Of a stretch of 59,190 nt of DNA, positions 35,817 through 45,504 are shown piece by piece. Source of the DNA: Labyrinthula sp. Ha (taxonomy: Eukaryota > Sar > Bigyra > Labyrinthulida > Labyrinthulaceae). The stretch lies in assembly GCA_015227615.1 (NCBI GenBank), contig JAALGZ010000092.1, forward strand, positions 1 to 59,190, written 5' to 3'. Positions within the stretch are counted from its first letter, which is position 1; each line of letters opens with the position of its first letter. The notes under the pieces were generated by a model that searched no databases, was not told the origin of the DNA, and worked only from the letters and a program-made list of their open reading frames with translations. The position numbers and the translations under genes were made by a program.

Positions 35817-37966
35817 TCACGGTAATAAATTTAGGGAAAACTTGTCCATAATGGCATCAATTAGGGTGCAAACAGATAAAAGAAAACTTCCAGATCCATA
35901 TATCTTATTGAAATAGGACCTAAAGAGACATATGTTAGTTCCAGGGTTCTTCCCATGAACCTTGAACTCCATCATGAAATTTATGAAAAATAATATATTG
36001 AGGAACATGTCTGTGACTGGCAATCATTTAACAGTGTTATTATTTGTAAAGTACTTTTGTATAGTCTACTAGGAATGGTAACAGATTCTTAATCTCATCA
36101 ACGAGCAGCTATCTGTCTAATATATATTTTCTCTTTAATTATCTAAATCTTGGAGTAAAAAGTAATCTAAACCTGCAGAGATTATTACATAGAAAAAATT
36201 TTGACTGATAAAAATATTAATTTTTTTTTATAAATTCTGAATATCAGTATTGACACATCTTTCTTATAGTCAAAGATAACGAGCAAATGTACTGAACGGA
36301 TGGATTCAGTGCTTGTATGCGTAATCATGTTCGTAATGACAATTTAGTTACTTGTTGCCTAAAGTAGTGAATAGTAAGAAGAGTACAACACATTAATAAT
36401 CAGATAGAAATAAAGGAATATAGGATATCCTTAGGAGAGCTTAAAAGCATTTAAGTGATGTTTTAATAACAAATCATAGCTGAATAAGCGACTTGATACA
36501 AATATACAACTATATATCAGTTCATGCTGAATGAACTTATGAAGGCTCATGGGTACCAGAAAACTGAAAATTCAAAAAAAAACAAATCTGAACGATATAA
36601 TTTATTAACTTCTGGACCCTTTCATTTGGTTTAATGGGAGAAAGATAAGAGTATAATGGTAACATATAATATGCTCCGAGAAATAGTCAATCAACTGATT
36701 ATAAAGACATATCTACATGAGGGTAAATATAAGGAGGCATCTTAGAAATATACAATATTTTCATAATCACCAAAACAGCTGCAATTACTGAAAAAAACTT
36801 TATCAAGATCAATAGCTCGCTCACCCGAGACTCTATAAAAACTTCAGTAGAACGCCTACAATAAATCCAAGAAAAATAATTTTCTGCATACATAACTGGA
36901 ACTATACCTTTAACCAACGCCAGATATTTCTCCTTCTTTAGCACCTGTAACGGCCTTGGATTGAGAGGTTAGATATAAGTTATAGTCTAAATAAACGAAT
37001 GCATTGGCAGGTAACATAAGAAGCTTAACCATCATATTAATCCCGCAAACGTTAAGAAGATATAGAACATACTGAGCCCCCTGAAATTCGTCTATACAAT
37101 ACACTCCTGTGTTTTTATCAGAAAACAATACAATCCATTTTTCTGTGAGAGATTGACTCAATGGTACATCAATAATAAAAAATATGAGAGATAAGTTAAG
37201 AAAAACAAAAATACATCTGCAGATCTCCTAATTGAATGCAGTAACTAAAATGCCTTGGCAAACCAGAGCAAGATGGTCTCATAAACAATAGTTCGTGTTT
37301 CAAAGCAAAGAAGTCTCAACCAGTTGGCATCTTATCAGAAAAGTACCTTAGAAAAATTTAAAAGCGACATTATTTCAACTGCAGCTGCAATTTGAGTACC
37401 GGTTGGAAGAGTGGAACTTTCCCAGTATAATTCATAATCTCAATCCCTTTTTTAGCATTGCTTTTTAAAATTGACTATTACACTAATTTTAGTATCTTCA
37501 TTTTTAATTTGTTCTGGCCTAAATTTAATTAATTGATATATTAGAAGCTCTTTGTAGAACAAGACCAAAGGAAAAATATGATGTATCGCAACATTGACAC
37601 CTACAATAAAAAATTATTTTAAAATTTAATTTTGACTCTATCAAATAGTTTTTACTTGTTAATATTTCCAAATGAGTTAATCTTATGTACAAAATGATCA
37701 CTGCTCAAGTCAGTAAAAATATAGTGACATGCATCCAATTTAAACTTACTATTGACGTCGAAAGTACATTCCAGAAAATATCGATAAAAAATTGCTATGT
37801 AACAATTTTTTCACCTTTTATACAAACTTAGTCTTGTCAAAATAGGAGGTCAGCCCTTTCTTCATTTCAAGCGCGTAGCTACAACAGTTTTCACCTGCTG
37901 CAGCGCTTCCTCAGCTATTGCAATAAAATTTGTCAATAAATTCCTTTCTACACTTACTGTAGTCAT
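35817..37966 (-). other. Possible multi-exon minus-strand gene inside duplication copy A, unrecognised
   Basis: Several protein-like stretches flanked by GT and AG dinucleotides occur in order on the minus strand. One begins MTTVSVERNLLTNF at 37966. Another, near 37330-37430, contains STLPTGTQIAAAVEIM and is followed by GTAC. A hydrophobic 83-codon frame spans 36910-37161. RRSTEVFIESR is followed by GTGAGC near 36830. A piece before GTGAGTG near 35817 contains SGSFLLSVCTLIDAIMDK. The hydrophobic pieces suggest a membrane protein; a faint likeness to the C-terminal part of meckelin (TMEM67) was noticed but is weak. Against it, the first ATG and at least one proposed donor are not kept in copy B, and no frame joins cleanly. 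Confidence 0.2.
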
Positions 37967-38213
37967 TATGGAAACATTTATATCCACGAAAGTAACGTCA
38001 GTTTGTTCCTTTTTATGTTTTATTTTTTCTTGTCTTATTCTTTTTTCTTGTCTTTAAATTCATATTCATCATATTATTAATTTTTTTTATTGTGAAATTA
38101 TAATTCTGTTAATGGCTGATTCAGACAAAGTATTAGAAATCAAAATTTTGGGAAATTGCTTTGACCAATCATATTGCAAGACTATTTGACTTGAGGGAAA
38201 GAATATTAGATAG

Positions 38214-38467
38214 TGTTATTTAGAGTTTGAAATATGAACTGAAACAAATCTTTATTACTATATGTTCAAAAACTTTGAAATATGAGTCCCTTGAAATAAG
38301 CGGTTAAGCAAATTAAGAGTTTAAGAGAATATAAAAAAAAATTATTACTTTATATTTTATTCTATTTTTAAACAGTAAACTACTTTGAGAACAAGCCGAT
38401 ACAGTCGTCCTTTTGAAAGTCCGTAGAATTTGTAGAAAGAAGTTTATTCTTGGACTATAAACGAATA
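38214..38467 (+). repeat. 5' LTR of chromovirus copy A
   Basis: 254-bp match to 45014-45276. Starts TGTTA; the exact right end is uncertain by a few bases because the shared sequence ends ACGAATA rather than the usual CA. Confidence 0.8.
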
Positions 38468-41400
38468 TTGATCAATATTCCCTCTGGCTTGATATTTTCA
38501 AAGATTTAGAGAATGTCTGGAGTAGATCAAAACGAGCCTATGTATCCTTTGAATCAGAAGCAGATGCTGGCTCTTTATGAAAGTATGCAGAAGATCTTGG
38601 ATTCCACAAGAAGGGTTATAGAAGCTTTGCAGTTAAGTTCTAATGAAAGGCAATTGAGTAACATTACGCAGAATGGTGCGATGATTTGTCAGGATTTCAA
38701 GGTCGATGATTTAAAAGTTCTCGAAAGAAAGAATGTAGAGAAGTTTATCTATCAATATGAGAGGCTGTCTTTACAACAGAAGAGAGATATTAACTGACAC
38801 AAATCTTAGATTTGGATCTTTTTATTCACTTACGACGACTAGATGTTACTAGAACTAATGAAGATCTCGTGGATTATTTAAAGATCCTATTGTTAGAAAT
38901 GAAAGAGCAAGCTTTGGAGGAAGCCGAAATGATGATTGCCAAACATGTGAAATACAACTTCAAACTAAGGGAAGAAGATGCGATAAAAATCCTTTTTAGT
39001 GAAGTGCAGGAGATCATTAAGTTGCAACCTTCCACTGCAAAACTCAATAAGAAGAAGATCACGTTAGCGATCTTCGCTAAATTGCCTAAATACATCTGGG
39101 TAGAGGTTAGCAGGCTCAGTTTGAATCCTGTTTTAACCGATGTTGGCCATGTACGATTACAACAATATGCACTGGAGTGTTTGCCTCCGCTGTTTGTAAG
39201 AAATGAGATGAAAAAACGAGTCAACTTTAAGAAGATCCAGTTAGGAAAGTTCAAAGAAAGTGCCCCTATCGAGGTGAATGAGGTGAATACTAAGGGAGAG
39301 AGGAAATCTCACTCTCATTTCAAAAAGCAATCTTCCAATGATGAACCAGACTTGTGTAACCATTGTTGGTTTTATGGACATAGAAGATTTAAGTGTTGGA
39401 TGCGGTTAAAACTTATTAGGAATGGAAATAACAATCCATCCTCGCAACCTAAGCCAGATGGAGAGGTTTTAAGGAAGAGATTGCTAAAGCGGAAAGAGAA
39501 TAAGAAGAAGAGCCGGAAGAGTAATTTTAATAAACCTTTCGAGAAATCTACGTTTGCATCCAATGAAGTGACGCCGGCTAATGAAGGCGCAGTTGAGGAT
39601 GTAGAGACTGACATTATTGAAGTTGTTCCTGCAGGGTCAGTCGATGAGATATCTTTAAGTGAATGTACCGATGTAGCAAATGCAGAAGTGTGGGATGTAG
39701 CGGAGAATGAGATTAACCATGTTGAAGCTGAACTTGTTTTAGAGACCAGAAAAGGTCCGATGGTGGTGGACAGTATTTTAGATTCTGGAGCTAGAAAAAC
39801 CTCGGGGGCAAGGAATTTATTTGAAAAGTTCTGCTGGAAGATAGAGGATATCAAGATGAAGACATTTGTGAGAGTGGCCTCTGGGAACTTGTATCCCGTT
39901 TTTAAAATTGGTCATTTATTACCCTCGGTAAGGATTCCAGGGTTCGGAGATTATTCGCTGGGACCCGTGGCAGTGTTGCTAGTTGAACAAATGAATAACT
40001 GGACAAAACTTCTAATAGGAAAGGAGGTTCCAAAACTCCATGGTCTTGATCCTACACAGATTCTAGCCCGACGACTAAGGAACGCGGAAAATGGAAGATC
40101 TTATAAGCTAACTGAAAAAGTTGAGGAATCAGTGAAACCTTTCAAAGAAACATGCGAAGTGAATGAGTGTATTACAGTAGAAGGAGCTTATTTAGCGAAC
40201 TGGTTTAAAAGCAAAGTGTTCGGGGATATTGAATTTGATGTCGTCAGTACAATGGCGGTTAATCCGCGTGTATTTAGCGAACCTGGTATTGAGAATCCAT
40301 TGGAATTGCAAAAAGGAATGGTAGAAGCATTTGCAGTGGAAGAAAATAAAATAAATTTTGAAGGAGGTGCGTGGCCAGAGCCAGTGGTATTTAATGCTAG
40401 GCATGATGCAGAGTTAGAGGAGTTGACTGATATCGGAGAAAATTTAGAGGTTACCAGAGAAGCAGATTTAATGAGATTGAAGGATTTACTAAAGGAAAAA
40501 TTAAAGGGAATACCTGCTCAAATATTTGGCGAAGGTAAGAAGTTAAAAATGGAATTTGATGACTTGATTTTACACCATGTATCCGCTTTTGGCGATGATT
40601 TATCCCCAACTCAATTATCTCTTCTAAAACCTATATAATGTTCTTTAATGGAGGGGACGTCAGTGGGGGTTTTTAATGCGATCGCCCTTGGTATCGAGAA
40701 AGAGGAGTTCATGAAGAAAAGAGTGGACCAGATGATAAAAAACAAAATTGTTGAGGTTAATGATGACCCAACAACATGTATGAGAGCTTTTGTTGTTCCA
40801 AAAAAAGGATCTAAAAAATACAGAATGATAGTTGACTTCAGGCCATTAAATGCAGTTACGCAAAAGGTTGTTAATAACCTACCGAATATTGATCTACAGG
40901 TCGATAAGATAAAAGGAAACACTATTTTTGGATCATTCGACCTGTTAAGTGGGTTTGGTTATTTACCAACACATCTTAACTCGCAACATTTATTTACCTT
41001 TATAACATCTTGGGGTGTGTCTTACTCGTTTAGAGGACCCCCCCCCAAGGTTGGTGTAATACCCCGTCTTTATTTTCTCAAAGGGTAATTACACATGTTT
41101 TGAAACCTGCATCTCTTTGGCCTAGTCATGCTTTACAATGGATTGATGATACAGTTTTATTTGCGTTGGATGTAAGAGCATACATGGCTTTATTCAGAAG
41201 TTTTTAAAGGCTATTATAGATAAGAGATTGAGGTTAAATATAGGGAAATGTGAGCTGATTGCTCAGAGTGCAGTATTTTGTGGGCACAAGTTGACAAAGG
41301 ATGGTTATCGTTTAGATGACACTTACTTAAAAAAGTTAATGGAAAGACCAAAACCTACCTAGGTGCATGAATTAGCACAACTGATTTATTTAGGGAACTG

Positions 41401-44394
41401 GGTCTCGAAGATGTTACCGGGTTTTTCGGAGTTAAGAAAAAGAATGACCGGGGAGTTTAATATTTACGGAAGACTCAAGAAGTTAGAAAGAACAAAGGTA
41501 CTCTTGGAATGGAGCGAGGAAATAAATCATGCTTGCGAAAAATTAATGAAGGAGGTTAAATTGGCTTTCTCTAATACATTAGGCTATTATGATCAGAAGT
41601 TAGATCTGGTTTTATTTGTGGATGCTTCGGAATTTTACTGGAGTTATTTTATTTGTCAAACATCTGATGCAATTAAATTAGAATTTCCAATGGATGCTAA
41701 CTATGATGTGGTTGCTATGGCCTCAGGTACGTTCATAGATAGTTCCTTGAACTGGCACATTTCTTCGAAACAATTATTTCCATTGGCGATTGCATCACAG
41801 AAGCATTCTTATTTTTTGAAATCAAATGAGAAGAAGAAGATTCACTTCACGAACCACAAGAACTTATATTATATTTGAATCCAATAAAAGCATCTACAAA
41901 GTCTTATTCTGAAAGGCTGACGCATTGGAGCTTAATTTTTCAAGATATTTGTTTGGAAGTACATCATATTCCTGGAAAGCAGAATGTAGCTGCCGATATT
42001 CTATCTCTTTGGCTTAACCCTGAATTTGATAAGGTGGAAGCTGATGAAGTGTTAGTTGCAGTTGCAACTGTAGAACACTTTAACGTGCAGCATTTATGGG
42101 AAAAAGTGGATGAACTTCATGCTGGTTTGCGTAACATAGATTTTACATTGAAATATGGAGACGCCTGGCCCGAAATGGATGAATCTTTTTGTTTAAGTTT
42201 ACAATGGAAAGATATAAAGTTCAAAAAAAATAGTTTGAGAAGATATAAAAATAAGTTGGTGGTAACAAAAAGTTTGATTTTGCCAGTGATTGTTCATACA
42301 CATCTGCGCTTCAACCATGGGGCAGCAGATCAGGAAAAAAATGGATTTCAGCTAATTATGTTATGCACTCTAAAGAAGTAAAAAATATTTATGGAAGCTA
42401 CGAAGAAATTAAGAATTCAGTGTTTGCATTGTCAGCGTCCATCGAAAGTTATAAGGAGACCTTTAGCGATTAATGAATTGCCAAGTGAATGTAGAGTAGT
42501 TTTAATGTCGGATTATTTGTATATTTCGCCAGAGGAAGGTTATGCGTTGACTTTAATAGATGCGCTGTCAAGAGTTACTTTATTGAAGCAGTGTAAGAAT
42601 GCCAATGTAACAAATGTTGTGAATATTTTATGGGAATGGCACTCCCACTACGATTTAGATGACGATTTTATTTTGTTATCTGACAAGGGTTCGCATTATG
42701 TAAATGCAGTTGTAGATGCTTTTGTTAGGCAAAGTGCAGTAAGTCAGAAGTTCACGGTGGCTTATGCTCCTTACACCAATGGAGCCGCAGAAATACAAAA
42801 AAAGCAGATTTTGAAGAATTTGAGAACCCTACTTTCAGAATATAATTTGAAGTCTGAGGATTGGCCTGAGGTATTAGTACAGGTACAATACTATCTTAAT
42901 TCGAAGCCTTTGAGGAGTAGAAATAATCTTACACCGTTACAGATTTTGTTGGGTAAGAAACCTAGAAGGGATCCGGTGGGAAGAAAGCCGAATTTAAAAT
43001 TGACATCGATTCAATTGAGTAAACTTAAGGAAGTTTTGTTGGAGCTAGAAGGAAGGATAAGAGAGTACCAAGAAACGGCTTTTTCATTCGCTGAACGATC
43101 AAGACAATACGCTAATGCTTTATATAATAAGAAATACAAACTAACTCCGATGCATTTTCATGTTGGAGAGTTTGTATTGGTTAGTAAACCAAAACGAGGT
43201 TCGAAGGTTAAACCTCAATGGACAGGACCATTTCAAATTATTCAACAATTAGGGTCGTATTTATATTTATTGAAGAACCTATTTGGGGATGAAGAAGAAG
43301 TACACGCATCTAGAAAGATGTTTTATGCTCCATCACATTTTTTACCTTCTGCAAAAACAAAGATTTGTTATTTAAATGATTCAGAGAAACTTGAGATTAA
43401 GAAGTTGATTAAGATCAAGAAAAAGGATGATGAATATTTTCTGTTAGTTCATTGGAGAGGGTTTCCACTAGAAGAGTCAACATGGGAAGCAGTACAACAG
43501 TTATGTGAGGATTTGCCGAGCTTAGTGGTTGATTTTCTATTAAAGAATAAATTCAGTGGAATGAAATCATGTCTAACTTGTTTACGATTGGCAAATCCAG
43601 AAGCAGAAATATGGAGTGCAGATGAATATAATGTAGATCTTTGTGATTTGCATCTCACTGACAAAGAGTTAGATGATTTTTTAAGTTTCGAACCAGTCAG
43701 CCAGTTTATGATTTCTATGTTTAATCCGCTTTTACGTTGGAACAAAATCAAAGTTTACATCTTGAAACAATATATTTTGAAGTTTGGATTTTCTAAATAT
43801 GGGAAGTACGCTGAGTTTCTCAAGAATAGGCCAAAAAGACAGATCTACAGTCAATTGCAGCGCCTGGTAGGTAAACAGGCTATTTCTGTTTACTCGAATT
43901 TACGGCTTGATGTGGATGCATCACGAAAAGACAATAATAAATCTCATGGGGCTAAGTATTTTATTGAGAAGGAGTTTAATGGAGAAACTCATTTATTCAA
44001 GTTACGAATCTTTACTGCCATGCGTTATGCAAAAATGCATAGATTGAATACAGAACGAGCTGAAAAAGTTGATATAATGAAGTATTTTAATTGCAGTTCG
44101 GCTGATGGTATTGCACAGTTTATAAAGTTTATGGAAGAAAAAGGTGAAACAGCATCCTTTCCTCTTGTAAATTGCCTTAATGTTGATAGAGAAGTCCAAT
44201 GTTGGAAAAGGAAATTCAGAGAAATTAGCAGATTCGAAGCGGCAATGGCGAAGAAGAAAATAGAAGTTGTTAGGGCTGTTGATGCAATAAGAGATGATTT
44301 GCAATGTGATAAACTGGTGCCCGATTCTAAACATGGTGTTGATACAAAAAGAACTAAATTGACGAATTTGTATGAGTTTAGAAAGGAGAATTTT

Positions 44395-44996
44395 ATGATG
44401 CAGCATTGGATCATACATACTAAGGTGAAGTTTTTCCATGGTGATGTAAATGATTTTATTAAAAGTTTGATGGTGGTGTTTTTGAGGTTGTACATTTGGA
44501 TCCTCCGTATTGATTCATGGCAAAGAATCCAATTAGAGGGGCAGCTAATTTTTATGATACTATGCCACACCATGATTTAAGGAAGTTGGACTTTACGAAA
44601 CTAATGAAAAATACTATTGTTTTCCTCTGGACCTTTCCGAGTAAGAAGTCCTTAGCCATGGATATTTTCAAGAAAAATAATATTAAATACATGGATCACT
44701 TGTTGTGGATTAAACTTTCCGCTAAATGGAAATTGCGATCCACGTTTGGAAAGCTTACTCAGAAGTGTAGTGAAGAACTACTAATCGGTGTCCATGGGAA
44801 GTTGCCAGATGCTTTGAAAAATAGGAACTTTGGTAAAGAATGTGTCTTCGCAGAAGTGGTAGGCAATAGCTGTAAACCAGAGAAGTTCTATGAAATTATT
44901 GAAGCGCGGTTTGAAAAGCAAGCTAAAAAGTTGGACCTCTTTAGCAGAAAAAATAATCTCCGTTTAGGATGGTTAGCTGTAGGGAATGGGCTCTAG
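44395..44996 (+). other. MT-A70-type adenine methyltransferase domain of the chromovirus
   Basis: Part of the LTR element at 38214-45276 and kept here as a fossil domain. MT-A70 hallmarks are visible: HLDPPY at about 44493-44510 (the family's DPPW-type catalytic motif, with Tyr in place of Trp), FLWTF near 44620, DHLLWIK near 44695, EELLIGVHGKL near 44775, then KPEKFYEII and GWLAVGN at the end. In cellular proteins this family (METTL3, METTL14, METTL4, IME4) makes N6-methyladenine in RNA or DNA using S-adenosylmethionine. It sits downstream of the chromodomain, just before the 3' LTR. Activity in this copy is not expected, because the element is broken. Confidence 0.8.
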
Positions 44997-45013
44997 TAAT
45001 AAGGATGGGACAG

Positions 45014-45276
45014 TGTTAGTTCAAGTTTGAAATATGAACTAAAATAAATCCTTATTACTAGCTGTTCAAATACTTTTTGAAATATGAGTCCCTTGAAATA
45101 AGCGGTTAAGCGAATTAAGAATTCTAAGAGAATAAAAAAAAGAAAACTTATTACTTTATATTTTATTCTACTTTTTAAACAGTAAACTAATTTGAGAATA
45201 AGTCAATACAGTTGTCCTTTTTTAAAGTCCGTTGAATTTGTAAAAAGAAGTTTATTTTTTGGACTATAAACGAATA
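45014..45276 (+). repeat. 3' LTR of chromovirus copy A
   Basis: 263-bp match to 38214-38467, with scattered substitutions and small length differences. The purine-rich AAGGATGGGA just before it fits a polypurine tract. Confidence 0.8.
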
Positions 45277-45280
45277 ATAG

Positions 45281-45404
45281 GCGTGTTTAACGAGAAAGTC
45301 TTAACGAGATTTTCTCGAGAAGAATTTTCTCGTTATCTTGCAATAGTAATATTTAGGTAAAATCATTCTCGAGAAGCTTTTGTTATCTCGATAAACACGA
45401 TTAA
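45281..45404 (+). promoter_or_regulatory. Palindrome-rich block at the 5' edge of the Roco unit
   Basis: CGTGTTTAACGAGA at the left end and TCTCGATAAACACG near 45387-45400 are near-complementary. The perfect palindrome TTCTCGAGAA occurs at 45312-45321 and 45366-45375. Copy 1 has the equivalent block (about 16706-16826), with one of the two palindromes degraded. It may be a promoter element or a small foldback element adopted as the unit boundary; sequence alone does not decide. Confidence 0.55.
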
Positions 45405-45504
45405 TATAAGGTTAAAAAAACAAACGTAAAAAAATGTCATTTAAAACCCCATCAATTAAACAACAATTTAATAACAGAAATCAAAGCAATCAGTTTATCA
45501 TTCA

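Larger units (their letters stand above)
33195..41319 (+). repeat. Segmental duplication, copy A
   Basis: Direct repeat of 51062-59190 at an offset of about 17.87 kb. The left edge is near GAGAGAAGCTCC at 33195. The right edge is not reached, because copy B is cut off at the window end, so 41319 is only where the comparison stops. It contains about 5 kb of non-element sequence and then the 5' half of the chromovirus inserted at the same site in both copies, so the element was there before duplication. By eye the left part differs at roughly 5% of positions, whereas about 570 bp at the right end (40747-41319) is identical. Confidence 0.9.
38214..45276 (+). mobile_element. Ty3/gypsy chromovirus with 3' MT-A70 domain, copy A (end to end, broken)
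   Basis: Flanked by LTRs and by a 4-bp target duplication, ATAG (38210-38213 and 45277-45280). Parts in order: gag from 38513, with a CCHC knuckle at about 39355-39396; protease with LDSGA near 39780; reverse transcriptase at about 40650-41320 with a W-IDD active-site motif near 41140; RNase H at about 41360-42000; integrase at about 42390-43330 with its D-D-E core and a GPF module; chromodomain at about 43385-43510; an unassigned region at about 43560-44390; and an MT-A70 methyltransferase domain at about 44395-44996. A purine-rich tract precedes the 3' LTR. The element is broken, by roughly half a dozen breaks, although long parts remain open. The LTRs have clearly diverged, so insertion is not recent. 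Confidence 0.93.

Noticed and set aside
39372-39854. Long minus-strand open frames opposite the chromovirus gag (also 38874-39254, 44025-44573 and the copy B equivalents)
   Set aside because: Antisense shadows of the element's coding frames; their Ser/Phe-rich composition mirrors the sense strand.
45312-45321. TTCTCGAGAA as a heat-shock element
   Set aside because: Heat-shock elements need TTC and GAA two bases apart; here the spacing is four, so it is only a palindrome.
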